A DNA stretch of 64,000 nt from the NCBI RefSeq assembly GCF_030272615.1, contig NC_081406.1:246695218-246759217 (forward strand), read 5' to 3'. Positions 45,896 through 56,145 of the stretch are shown here, piece after piece. The stretch comes from Cryptomeria japonica. Taxonomy: Eukaryota > Streptophyta > Pinopsida > Cupressales > Cupressaceae. How positions within the stretch are numbered: the stretch's first letter is position 1; each line of letters begins with the position of its first letter. The translations under genes were made by a program, and so were the position numbers. The notes under the pieces are model-generated. The model was not told where the DNA came from and did not search any database. It saw nothing but the letters and a program-made list of their open reading frames with translations.

Positions 45896-46694
45896 TAGAG
45901 TGATGCAGATGCATTTGTAGCAGCCCTGACAGTCCCTACCCCAGATGACACCTGGTTAGTAGATTTTGGCGCATCTTTTCACATGACCTCCCATATGGAG
46001 TGGTTCTCAAAGTATGAACCATATGTTGGTGGAAAGGTATACTTGACTAGTGATTCTATGTTGGAGATTATAGAGAGAGGGAGAATTAAAATTCAATTCC
46101 CAGATGCTAGAGTGAAGGGGATCAATGGAGTTCTTCATATACCAGGTTTGGCAAGAAACCTTCTCTCTGTAAGTAAACTTAATGATGCTGGAGTACAAGT
46201 TACATTTGTATCTGGTGGTTGCAAGATGACTAGGGGTTCCATTGTATTGGCAAAGGGTGATTGCATTGGTACACTGTATAAGTTAAATGTTGAACCTATA
46301 TTTTGTAATGTAACCTCTAAAAAGTTAGTTAAGACAATTGTAATGATGCATAATGCTAATTCATTGGAAGCTAAACTTCTTGATGAGAAAACAACACTCT
46401 GGCATAATAGGAGGTGAAAAACGTTTAAAAGCTTTGAAGAATAAGAATCTGGTTGAAGGTCTGGATGATTGTAGTTTTGAGTTCGATTTCTATGAACATT
46501 GCATATATGGAAAACATAACCGTGTTTAGTTTTATTCCAGTTCTTATAAATTTTTTGACATTATGGATTATGTTCACTCTGATGTGTTTGGTCCAGTAGA
46601 GGTTCCTTCTCTGCCTAAGTCTAAGTATTATGTATCTTTTGTAGATGATTATTCAAGAAGTTCATTTGTGTACTTTCTTAAAAGCAAATCATAA
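45896..46694 (+). pseudogene. C2 protease and integrase zinc domain
   Basis: TWLVDFGASFHMTSHMEWF is the protease site, with the Ser of DSG now Phe. VLHIPGLARNLLSVSKLNDA is a common Copia block. The integrase HHCC region continues after frameshifts near 46410 (HCIYGKHNR). YVHSDVFGPVEVPS at about 46570 keeps the first catalytic Asp. Confidence 0.85.
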
Positions 46695-48191
46695 GTGTTC
46701 AGTCGGTTTAAGGAGTTTAAGAATGATGTTGAAAATCAGACTGGGAGAAGGATTAAATGTCTAAGAACAAACAACAGTAGTGAATACTGTAGTGCAGATT
46801 TCGACAAGTACTGTGTTGATCATGGAATTAAGAGACATAAGACTGTACCTTACACTCCACAACAAAATGGAGTTGTTGAAAGGTTGAATCGGTCTCTAAT
46901 AGAGAAAGCAAGAAGAATGTTAAGCGGAGCTAGGCTGGAACAAAAATTATGGGCTGAAGCAGTTGCTATAGCATGTTACCTGCTCATTCGCTCTCCTACT
47001 TCAACATTGGTTGACAAAACACCTATGGAAGCATGGTCTAGTAAGAAACCTTCTTTAAGGCACCTTCATGTTTTTGGTGCAGAGACATATGCTCATGTGC
47101 CTGATGTTAATAGATCTAAGTTGGATAATAAAGTTGTGAAATGTATCTTCATTGGCTATGGAGTTGGTGTGAAAGGATGCAAACTTTGGAATCCAGTGAT
47201 TGGTAAGGTTATGTACAACAGAAGTGTGATTTTTCATGAGCTGAAACCTATGTCACTAGATCACAACATAGGAAAGAAAGGAGAAGCTGAGGTTGAAATT
47301 CCTCCAGCTAAGGAAGAATCTCCAGAGATACCTGAAGGTGAGGAGAGTTCAAGCAGTTCAAGTAGTTCTAAAGAAGAACATGATGATGAGTCTCCTGATG
47401 AACCTCAAGAAGCCTCAATACCAGAGTTGAGAAGATCTACTCAAGAGAGGCAACAACCTAATAGGTATACACCTAATAAGTACAATCACTCTATGTTGAA
47501 TATTAATTGTGCTTATGCTTTACCTGTAGATACTGATGAGCCTAGGATTGTCAAAGAAGCTATTAAAATGCCTGATTCAGATTCCTGGTTGGAAGTCATG
47601 AATGATGAAATATCATCATTGGATGAAAATGGAACTTGGGATTTGGTGCCATTGTCTAAAGGCAAAAAGCCTATAGGCTGCAAGTGGGTGTTCAGAAAGA
47701 AGTATGGTCCAGATGGCAACATTGACAAGTACAAAGCAAGATTGGTTGCAAAGGGGTATTCTCAAAATGAAGGTATTAATTATGGAGAGATATTTTCTCA
47801 TGTGGCTAAGCTGACATCTATCAGATTTCTCTTGTCACTTGCAGTTGCATATGATTGGGAGATTGAGAAGATTGATGTGCAGACATCGTTTCTTCATGGT
47901 GATCTTGAAGATGAGATTTATATGTCTCAGCCTAAGCGCTTTGTGGAAAAAGGTAAAGAACATTTGGTATGCAGACTCAAGAAGTCTCTATATGGTTTGA
48001 AACAATCTCCCAAAATGTGGTATCAAAAGTATGATACATTTGTTTTGTCCTTGGGATTTGTGAGATCAAAAGTTGATCATTGTGTTTACTACAAAACTGA
48101 AGGTGATAGGATTCTTATCATAGTTTTGTATGTAGAGGACATGTTGTTCATAGGAAATACAAAAGGTATGATCTCAAATTTAAAATCTTAG
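46695..48191 (+). pseudogene. C2 integrase core and reverse transcriptase
   Basis: 498 open residues. In the integrase part RTNNSSEYCS replaces the usual RTDNGGEY, so the second catalytic Asp is Asn (46770-46772), while the Glu in QQNGVVERLNRS is kept. A Ser/Glu-rich linker leads to the RT: WDLVPLSKGKKPIGCKWVF, IDVQTSFLHGDLEDEIYM. The catalytic box reads YVED (48129-48140) in place of YVDD. Such changes in a still open frame suggest slow decay without frameshifts here. Confidence 0.9.
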
Positions 48192-49128
48192 TTATCTATG
48201 AAATTTGAAATGAAGGACTTAGGAGTGGCAAATTACATTGTGGGAATGGAGATCAAAAGGAATAGATCTAAGAGGAAACTTTGGCTCAGCCAGAAAAACT
48301 ATATAACCAATGTTCTTGACAGGTTTCATAAGTTTGACTGTAAATCACATGTTTTTCCCATCTTGCAGGGAACTAAGTTGTTTGTGCTTCACAGTCTGAA
48401 ATCTCCAAAAGAGATAGAAGACATGAAAAGTGTACCTTATGCAAGTGCTATTGGCAACTTGATGTATGCTATGGTCTTTACAAGACCAGACATTGCCCAA
48501 CCAGTGGGAGTACTTAGCAGGTTTATGTCGAATCCAGGAAGGCCACATTGGGATGTTGTAGGGAACTTCATATTTTTCTTTGTGCTATCATGGTCATTCT
48601 GATGATCCAAAGAAAACTCTCAATGTATGTGGTTTTGTGGATTCTGATTGGGCAGGAGACATAGACAGCAGAAGATCCACCAGTGGATATATTTTTGTCA
48701 TGAATGGTGGAGAAATTAGTTGGATGAGCAAGCGGCAATCTATAGTCACTTTGTCCACTACAAAGGTAGTATACATGGCAGCCACACATGCTTGTAAATA
48801 AGTTGTCTAGCTTAGGCGTTTGAGTTCAGATATTGGTTTTGATGTAGGGCAGGTTGAAATTTGGAGTGACAGTCAGAGTGCCATATGTTTGGCAAAGAAT
48901 CCTACTTTCCATGCCAGATCGAAGCATATTGATGTTCAGTATCACTTTGTTCATGACATGGTGGAAGATGGAAAAGTTTATCTTAACAAGGTAGACACTC
49001 TGGAAAATGTTGCAGATGCCTTGACGAAACCTGTGAGCACTCACAAGTTAATTCTATGGGACTTGATACCCATGTTTCTCAGTAACATCTGGAATGGTAA
49101 TCGGTCCAGTGAATTCCTTGTCAAGTGA
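48192..49128 (+). pseudogene. C2 RT end and RNase H
   Basis: MKFEMKDLGVANYIVGMEIK and PVGVLSRFMSNPGRPHWD continue the RT. After a frameshift near 48575 RNase H follows: GFVDSDWAGDIDSRRSTSGY, then STTKVVYMAA where the catalytic Glu position (TTEAEY) is lost, then SDSQSAICLAKNP. It ends at 49126. Confidence 0.88.
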
Positions 49129-49133
49129 GAGTT

Positions 49134-50545
49134 TGTTGGAAATGTGCCTCAAATTAACTTGACTTGTGTTCAGACTGATCGGAGTAACCTATCCCGATGG
49201 AACCCTCTTCTTGTGATCAGCTATTGGGTGAGCAAGTCTGAGATGATCCAATGGTTATCACTATACCACGATGGGAAGATGATCAAAATTTATTCCCCAT
49301 GGCTTGGTGACAAAGCACATGCAAAAGGAAGCTAGTTAAAGACTGAGCAGATCAAGGTTGATCCAATAGTGGTCACTAGGTCGCGATGGGAAACTGCTCG
49401 TTAGAATATCCATCATGACCCAGCGACAAAGAAGAGCTTCATTATGGCGGTTAGCAAGGTCATGTGAAGGTGGTAGGACAGGGACTCTGGAGCCAATCAA
49501 GGAATGACACGTGGCATAAGTGAGCATCTAGGTGATATAAGGGTTATGCAAATCGAGAAGATCCAACAGAAGATCCAAGGAAGATCAATGATGGAGTAAA
49601 ATTCTGAGACTATCATCGGCTATCACTATAACGAGGTTGTGAGGTGCCCGAAACGTTATCCCTTGCAACATGGCAAAAAAGTGGTGTGACCCGACAGGAG
49701 ACTGGCTAAGGCGAGTTAAAGGCTGAGTAGATCGCAGATGATCGGACGATGATCGCAGAAGATCCAATGGTGGTCACTAGGTCACAATGGGAAATTGCTC
49801 ATTAGAATTTTCATTGTGACCCAGTGACAAAGAAGAGTTTCATTCCAGGCAGTTAGTGAGGTCGTACTAGGGTGGCAGGACAAGGACCTTGAAGTCAATC
49901 AGGTGGTTCCACATGGCGAAGCTGCATTAGTGGAGTCGTTGGTTCATTAGGAGATTGGAGCAATGCTTTTGTGGTCTTTCTGATGGTCGATGGAGTATAG
50001 ACTGACTACGAGTGTGCGCTCGAACCGGATTCCAAAAGGTAAACACTTGGACACTGAAGATGGTCTTGTCAATGTATATGAATACAAACCGACCCGACTT
50101 CCTGGTGCATGTGGGATATTATGTTTCTCATGAATCCAGATCGACGCAGATGGTTAGACTTCAAACCATTGGTGCAGTTGCTTAGAAGAACTATCAACAA
50201 TCTGATATATGAAGCCATTGGATAAATATGGTGAATGTGACTGATATCCGAGATCCAATTGTAGTGTCTAGTTCATGAGAATCTGAGAATGAATACCTAT
50301 ATTTACATACTGAAATTTTATTGTAAATTCATTTACTGGAAATAAAGTGTTCAACTGTTAGTGGTGGGTTTTTTTCTCATAAGGGTTTTCCCATGTAATT
50401 CTTGGTGTTCTGTCTCTGTGTTGATTCTATGTGTTTTGTCTATGTTAATCTTACCATTTTGTAAAACTTTTTAAACTGCATTCTTGCATGATCTTCCTTG
50501 TTAATTGATATTAGGAAGGAGTTTCCGCACTTTGCTTTCCTTACA
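49134..50545 (+). repeat. C2 3' LTR
   Basis: TGTTGGAAATGTGCC to CTTTCCTTACA. Longer than the partner chiefly by a ~24-bp insertion near 50410-50440 that duplicates the flanking TGTTTTGTCT-type sequence. Confidence 0.95.
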
Positions 50546-50550
50546 CAAAT

Positions 50551-51162
50551 AGCCTTATCACCCCCTAGGAGACGCCCATTTTTTTTCCTTTTGCCAAAAA
50601 TTAACCCAAAGTGAATTGATTCATAGTTGGTTAGTTATCTTGGGAGATATATGGTGAGTGATCTTGGGGGCGGATTCTTCCCCACCCTTGCACTACGATA
50701 TTGCCAATGTTTGGCAACTGACTCGCTTCAAAGCTTCTACTTCTATGGTTTTTAAATCAAGATTTCATTTGGTATTTAGTGATAAAATCCATTGGGAGGC
50801 TTCCCAACCTTTAGAACAAAGACTTTACATGTATTAAAGATGTTAGAGGAAGAGTAATCATTGGTAAAAACTGTTGGAGGGGATTTTCATCAGCCTCCAC
50901 ATTTGATTATACTAGGTTGGAACACTTGGCGATAAAGTCGTTTCCCACTTAGGTTGTTCCCCTCTCACCGACCTTAATGGTGCCCTAAGGACAACTCGAG
51001 AGGGTAGGCCTTCTAAAGGTATTAATGCATGAAACTAAAGAAATCATAAGAGAGACAGTTTTGTCTTTTTGATCACCTATTGAAGGTGAGAGCATATACC
51101 TATCACCTCACAAACACAAAAGACAAGGATTGTTTTTGAACCTTCATTGCAAAATTGTCTAA
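50551..51162 (-). other. G2 leader segment between C2 and the LINE
   Basis: No gene. 50980-51110 is similar to the G1 leader at 27860-28010, for example a GAGAGCATA(C/T) block. Confidence 0.6.
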
Positions 51163-51178
51163 GCTAGATGGAGATGTT

Positions 51179-51792
51179 TTTGATTAAGAAAAAATAGGTT
51201 TTAAGGGACCCAAAACCCGCTTACATTACAAAGGATGAGCATTAAAGAAACAAGACAAAACAGCTACAAAAGACCAGCACAAAAACCAGCAGCAAAGACA
51301 AAAACACAGCAAGGAGCCAACAAGAAATTGGCCTCCCAAACCCAGCATTACATATGAATTGAATACTTTTATAGACTCCTCAGAATTCTGAACCAGAAGC
51401 ATCATCACCTTGGTTGCTTCCCTCAGGTCATTTCTCTCCTATCTCAGCTGGCTATCTTTTGATTTGGTCTCCATCTCAGTAGTATTCTGCCTAGTCCTTC
51501 ACCTGGAAATCTGATGAGTGGAGCTGGAAGTTGGTTCATTTTCAATGATTACCAAATTCTTATCCTAATTTTTCCTCTCCAAATGATCCACTAGAGAATT
51601 CATATTCTGTGATGAAACTTTTAGGACCTGAAGACTGTGGTTCATGAAACTTTTCAGAGCCTTTTCAGTGCGAGCAACCCGGGTATTGATATTGTCTTTA
51701 TCCTCCTTAGTCTATTCTTTCAAAATTCTGATAACATCCTCCAAATGTTTTAGATCCCCTTTGATTAGGTCTTTTTCCAACCAGTCCTCCAT
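51179..51792 (-). other. LINE 3' untranslated region
   Basis: No clear frame. It reads as decayed coding-like sequence near 51420-51790 and ends in A-rich sequence on the minus strand at 51179-51200. Confidence 0.5.
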
Positions 51793-52956
51793 CTAGATTT
51801 CCTCCTTGGCTTCACTGGTTTCCATCTCCTCATTCTTTTTCCCAGAATTTGTATCCTTAATCAAATTATTTATCTTATTTTCCAGATCCCTCTGTTTACT
51901 TTGCATACTAGTAATTTTGTCAACAACCCATTTCTGGAAGTTGAAGGATTCCAGAGTATAGTTACGGGCAGTATTCAAAATAGTGTTCACAGAATCCCTA
52001 CCCTGCTCAGTGCCCATAGAGTTAGAGTTGTCTTCCTCCTTAGAGTTCAGAGCGACATTCCTACTGTCCGAGCCCATAGGGTTAGAGTGAGGGTTTTCAA
52101 AGTTTCCCCCTTCTTCCTCTTCATCAAATTTCTCATCCTTCTCACTCTCCATTTTTGTCTCAATATCCTTCCCCTTTTCCTCCTCCACATCATAGTGTAC
52201 CTCTATTTCCACATTATCTAAATCAGCTCTCCTTTTTTTGTGGGCAGGGGCATTAGGCTGATCCTCATCCGAATCAGAATCTTTGCAGCTCTCAAAAATA
52301 TGTGCATTGGTGATCAGGGGATCATCTTTGGTAGCCCTAGCCTTTTCCTTCAGATATTCATAAATGAGCAATATGAGCCCCTGATGGGCTATACGGTAAG
52401 AATTAGGCTTTTTAGCGTGATCAGCTAGACTCTCATTCAAAGAGGACGCTAGGTAATAAGGCAGGGAAATTTTAGCCCCATGATGGAAGTGGTTAAGAAT
52501 TGCAAAATGATAGTTATAGATTTTAGTAAATCTACCATCAATAGTGAGAAACTCCATTAAAACCCTTAACAAAATTTGCCAAAAGGGCTTTACCTGTTGG
52601 GGAATGTAGTAGGAGATGTTGTCTATCTTAACAAGCTTGCCCTTCTCATCCTCCAATTTCGGGAAGTTTTTGAACGCTTCGGTTGCATACTTCTGGTCTC
52701 TATAGAATTTAGTACCCTCCTTCTGAAGCCCCATGACCTCTGCAACCAGCTCCTCATCAATTTGCCATATCTCCCTGAACAAGGTAACTCTGTTGTTATT
52801 CCAGCCTCTAGTAAAACCATATGAGGAATTTATGCTTCCGCGAAGCTTTTCCATATAGTCAGTAAAGCCATATCTATGAAGCCTTCTCTAGACTTTTCGT
52901 TCACTCTTCCTGTTTTCGCATCCTGGGGGCTCATTCCTATTTAAATTACCACCCAT
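51793..52956 (-). pseudogene. 387-residue protein downstream of LINE RNase H, unknown function
   Basis: Frame from ATG 52956 (MGGNLNRNEPPGCENRKSER) to TAA 51793, broken once by TAG at 52888. The N-terminal half has FREIWQIDEELVAEVMGLQ and YYIPQQVKPFWQILLRVL, then YNYHFAILNHFHHGAKISLP and AHQGLILLIYEYLKEKA. This resembles in layout plant retroelement mobile-type domains and, distantly, element X ORF2. The C-terminal half is acidic (DVEEEKGKDIETKMESEKDE) and ends in a coiled coil (ITSMQSKQRDLENKINNLI). LINEs normally end after RNase H, so this extra ORF is unusual. Confidence 0.65.
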
Positions 52957-53227
52957 TTTGAACAGCAAGTAGAACAACCCAAAGATGTAATTCACAGTCT
53001 ATAGGTGTAACCCCAAATTCTTGTATAAAATTCTGGAGTTACAGAGCATAGTCTCTTTCATGGTTTTGAAGCTTATGTTAATGGCTGCACAAAACCAACA
53101 TTTATTATTATAATCCTCCTCACACATATGATTATAGAAATGATGCCAAAAGGCAATCATTAACTGACAGTTAATCTTACCCCAAAATCTATCTTTGGAA
53201 TTTGTTCCCCAAAAGATAATCATGATA

Positions 53228-53774
53228 TTAACTTGACCCATTAATGCGATCAAAAAATAATTGCTCTCTAACATCCCTTTTACAATTAGTTTCTCCCATA
53301 TATTTAACATCCTCCTCTAAATTGACCCCTTCATTAGCTAAGATATCTGCTACCTTATTGCCTTCTCTTAGGGTATGAGATATGATAATACTAACATAGT
53401 TATTTAACAATTTTTTAGCACTTTCAACTAAGTTAGTAATATTCCAAGAGACAAAGCTTCTACCTTTGTGGGCCTCGATGATATTTAGGGAATCCCCTTC
53501 CAACCAAATTTTTTAAAATTTGAATCCCTGAGCAAGCTAGAGGCTTTTTAGCATGGCCAGAGCTTCAGCCACATGATTATTTTGGATCCCAAAAGGAGAA
53601 GCAATAGCTGCAATGCAGATTCCTTGAGCATTTTTTATAACTCCTCCACCACCAGACTTCCCAGGGTTTCCTTTAGCCGCCCCATCAAAATTCACCTTTA
53701 TCCAATCATGATCAGGAAAACGCCAAACAATATTATCTATCCTGTTCTTATTGTCAGATCTATAGACTTTGTGT
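53228..53774 (-). pseudogene. LINE RNase H domain (C-terminus of ORF2)
   Basis: WIKVNFDGAAKGNPGKSGGG with the first catalytic Asp, HVAEALAMLKSL with the Glu, IWLEGDSLNIIEAHKG with the next Asp and GNKVADILANEGV with the last. This is the plant RVT_3-type RNase H at the end of LINE ORF2. Stops at 53537 and 53513 break it. Upstream RT is missing because the insertion is truncated there. Confidence 0.88.
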
Positions 53775-53790
53775 GCTAGATGGAGATGTT

Positions 53791-54377
53791 GCTCCAAGAA
53801 GACATGATGTTATTTTTATCCGAATATAGCAATGAGTGAAGATAGCAAAAAAATTTCACTTTTGAAAGTAAACTGTTGTCAACAAAAGGAATTGCCAATT
53901 TTGAACAAGAATGATCTTAATTTTGGAATCTTTTGAAATGGTAAAGTGAAATTTCTTTTTAAGCTTCCAAAACAAAGGTGAAGCTTGTTTTAATGAGCAC
54001 CAAAGGAAAGTGATGTTTAATTTTAACCCTTTTTGCCAAACTGGAAAGTTGTATTTGTTCTTTTTAGAGCCCAAAGAAATATGATTCCTAACTTGCATAA
54101 AAGAAAGATTTGAGTTTTTTGTCCTTTTTATCCATGTAATAAAGAAAATATTGAGTTTTGTTTTAAGCACCAAAAGGAAAGTATGAAGTTCATTTTATGC
54201 ATCCAAAAGAAATCATGAGGTTCATTTTAATATTTTGCAAAAAAGAAAGGTGAGTTCTTTTTACTAACTTATAAAATAAATTAAATAAACTAATTTACTC
54301 CTTTTCCTACACTGAAAAGTTGTTAGAACCTGCACACAGTTAGTAAAAAGATGCAATTCCGATGGTGGACTTTACAG
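53791..54377 (-). other. G2 leader segment next to the PBS side
   Basis: No gene. AAAGGAAAGTGAWG-type words recur at about 53930-54260, a loose tandem arrangement. Confidence 0.5.
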
Positions 54378-54620
54378 ATGCGCTAAAGTATGGTGCAAAA
54401 GTGCTAAAAGAAAGACCCTACATGCTATTATGACGCCTGCATAAGCTATACTGGATACTCCTATGCGCGGAAAAAGAAGAGAAGGGCGCACATTAGAAAG
54501 AAAGTTAAATGCACTAAGGGATGGTTTCTGTGCGCTAAATAGTGCGATGAATGTGCTATAGTTTTCCACAAATGCACTACAGAAAGTTCCAGATGCGCTA
54601 AAAGAGTGTTCCAGTGTGAT
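54378..54620 (-). repeat. 21-bp-phased heptamer array 2 in the G2 leader
   Basis: Heptamers like ATGCGCT start at 54378, 54399, 54420, 54441; 54463, 54484; 54509, 54530, 54551, 54572, 54593 and weakly 54614. On the minus strand one frame is open and gives a heptapeptide pattern with Ser-Ala (for example SFSASG, TFCSAFV, ALFSAQK). Confidence 0.85.
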
Positions 54621-54666
54621 TGTAATCCCTAACCTACACAAAAAATGATGTTATTTTTGGGGACGT

Positions 54667-54684
54667 GCCCTACGTTGGGCGCCA
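54667..54684 (-). other. G2 primer binding site
   Basis: Minus-strand TGGCGCCCAACGTAGGGC, 4 bp from the LTR end. It begins TGG as expected for a tRNA 3' end and resembles PBSs known from plant Gypsy elements. It differs from the G1 PBS. Confidence 0.8.
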
Positions 54685-55177
54685 GAAATGTACGCAAGAA
54701 AATGTGGTGATCAAAGCGAATACATCAAAATCAAAAGACCCACATACCAATGAGACTCTTGGTACAAGTTTATAAACAAATTGAACTAGTTTAACTTCCC
54801 AAGGGGTGTCCCATTGTTCTTTATCTCACAGGATCCCTAAAGCCAGTGTTTTGCTCTTAGATCATTGAGAAAATTACTTAGGAATGACAACTCCAAGAAT
54901 GAGTGATATTGAAATCTACATGCATGAATGCATTCTAAGATCATATGATGTGTTAAAACTATGATTATTAAGGTGAGATGATGATAGTGATATGATAAAA
55001 GATTAACAAATTATCCTAACATTATATACTAGCTTAGCATGAATATTCTATGATATGTAAAATGCTTCTAAATGCTATGATGATGTTTTAACAAAGAGAG
55101 ACTAAAATGCTTGGTAAATTAGGATATAATGTAGATGCATAAAAACTTGGAGATATGGATAATGAAGAATGAGCACT

Positions 55178-55187
55178 CTATTTATAG
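55178..55187 (-). promoter_or_regulatory. Putative TATA box in G2 5' LTR
   Basis: CTATAAATAG on the minus strand, conserved with 4962-4971. Confidence 0.55.
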
Positions 55188-55862
55188 GAAAAATAGGGCA
55201 ATGCAGGGTTAAGATTGAACAATCTTAACAAGGCCTAGGATTGAAAGTTACTCAATCCATGTTTACAATTCTCACCAATGAAATGGTGACAATTGTCAAC
55301 AAGAGGTTGCTTGAGAGGGGATGCAAGAGGCATTAAATGCCTGAGAAGACATGAAGGTTACCTTAGGAGGTAAGGGTTAAGGTTAGGTTAGGGTTATCCA
55401 ATGGATAAAGCTTTTATCCAAGGGGTAAACTCATGTGCAAGGGTTAATGGGATAACTAGGGTTAAAGCCATAAGTATTTGATGAGACCCTTGAGTCAAAT
55501 GGATGGTTAAGTTAGAGGAAAGTCTCTAACCAAAGGTCAAAGGTGAGTTAACCATAAATGGTTATGTAAGAGCCTTTAATGGTTTGGAAGACTTTAGAGG
55601 TTAACCATTTGAAGACACAAAGCCTTTAATGGTTATTGAAAAATTTGGAGGCTTTGAGAAGTGACTTCCTTTTACTTAGGAATGTGAAAATAATTACGAG
55701 ATGAATTAGGCTAAATTGGAAGTGATCAAAAGAATCTAGAAGGGGTTTTGGAGGCAAGTGGGAGATGTAGGAAAAACCAAGTGGATGAGGGAAAAAAAAA
55801 TTTAATTAAAATTAAATTACTTTATTTCAACCAAAATAAATGCAACTCGCATAAATACAAGT

Positions 55863-55879
55863 GGGGGGGGGGGGGGGGG
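55863..55879 (+). repeat. Poly-G run of 17
   Basis: The left LTR copy has only five G at this place (5644-5648). It may be a real slippage expansion or a consensus error. Confidence 0.8.
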
Positions 55880-56145
55880 TTTATAAATAAATTAGATCTA
55901 TTTATATGAAAGGGTCAATTTAATTAAAAAGGGAGAAAGGAGATTTAACTAAATAAAGTAATTTATTTAATTAAAGGCTAGAAAAGGTTATATGAATTTA
56001 ATTAAATAAATTGAGTAATTTATTTAATCAAATAGATGAATGCGAAGAAATCAATTAAATATAATTTAATTATAAGGAGATATGGTTAAAATAAATATTA
56101 AATATTTATTTAGGAAGATGGTCAAATTTATACGTCTACAAGAAT

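Larger units (their letters stand above)
43619..50545 (+). mobile_element. C2: Ty1/Copia element, decayed
   Basis: 6927 bp, LTRs 1386 and 1412 bp, TSD CAAAT at 43614-43618 and 50546-50550, PBS TGGTATCAGAGC at 45007. Coding order GAG-PR-INT-RT-RH with frameshifts and lost catalytic residues. It inserted into the G2 leader. Confidence 0.95.
51179..53774 (-). mobile_element. 5'-truncated LINE insertion with an ORF after RNase H
   Basis: Flanked by a perfect 16-bp direct repeat, GCTAGATGGAGATGTT, at 51163-51178 and 53775-53790, as left by target-primed reverse transcription. In minus sense the 3' end is GGGTCCCTTAAAACC and AATCAAA, similar to plant L1 tails. The 5' end falls just before the RNase H of ORF2. 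It inserted into the G2 leader. Confidence 0.85.
10095..56140 (-). mobile_element. G2: old Tat-like Ty3/Gypsy element, split by four insertions
   Basis: Minus-strand order: 5' LTR 56140-54689, PBS 54684-54667, leader (53791-54666, 50551-51178, 42600-43618), gag (41293-42570 then 35824-36211), protease and G-patch linker (33269-35289), RT (32225-33268), RNase H and second RNase H (31379-32220), integrase (30165-31378, ending in 13805-14129), and a long 3' region with an antisense PMD gene (10095-13804). Interruptions are G1, C1, C2 and a LINE, each with a TSD. Frames shift several times and catalytic changes are present. Its left LTR is 4472-5927 if the repair model in the findings is right. 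Confidence 0.8.
54689..56140 (-). repeat. G2 5' LTR
   Basis: 1452 bp. Minus sense starts TGTAGACGTATAAATTTG and ends CTTGCGTACA. A putative TATA (CTATAAATAG, minus) is at 55178-55187. The following AGAAT (56141-56145) matches the AGAAC beside the left LTR with one change. Confidence 0.92.

Noticed and set aside
51793-52854. Independent host gene without introns
   Set aside because: Lies wholly within the 16-bp TSD of the LINE insertion, with a stop upstream in the same frame.
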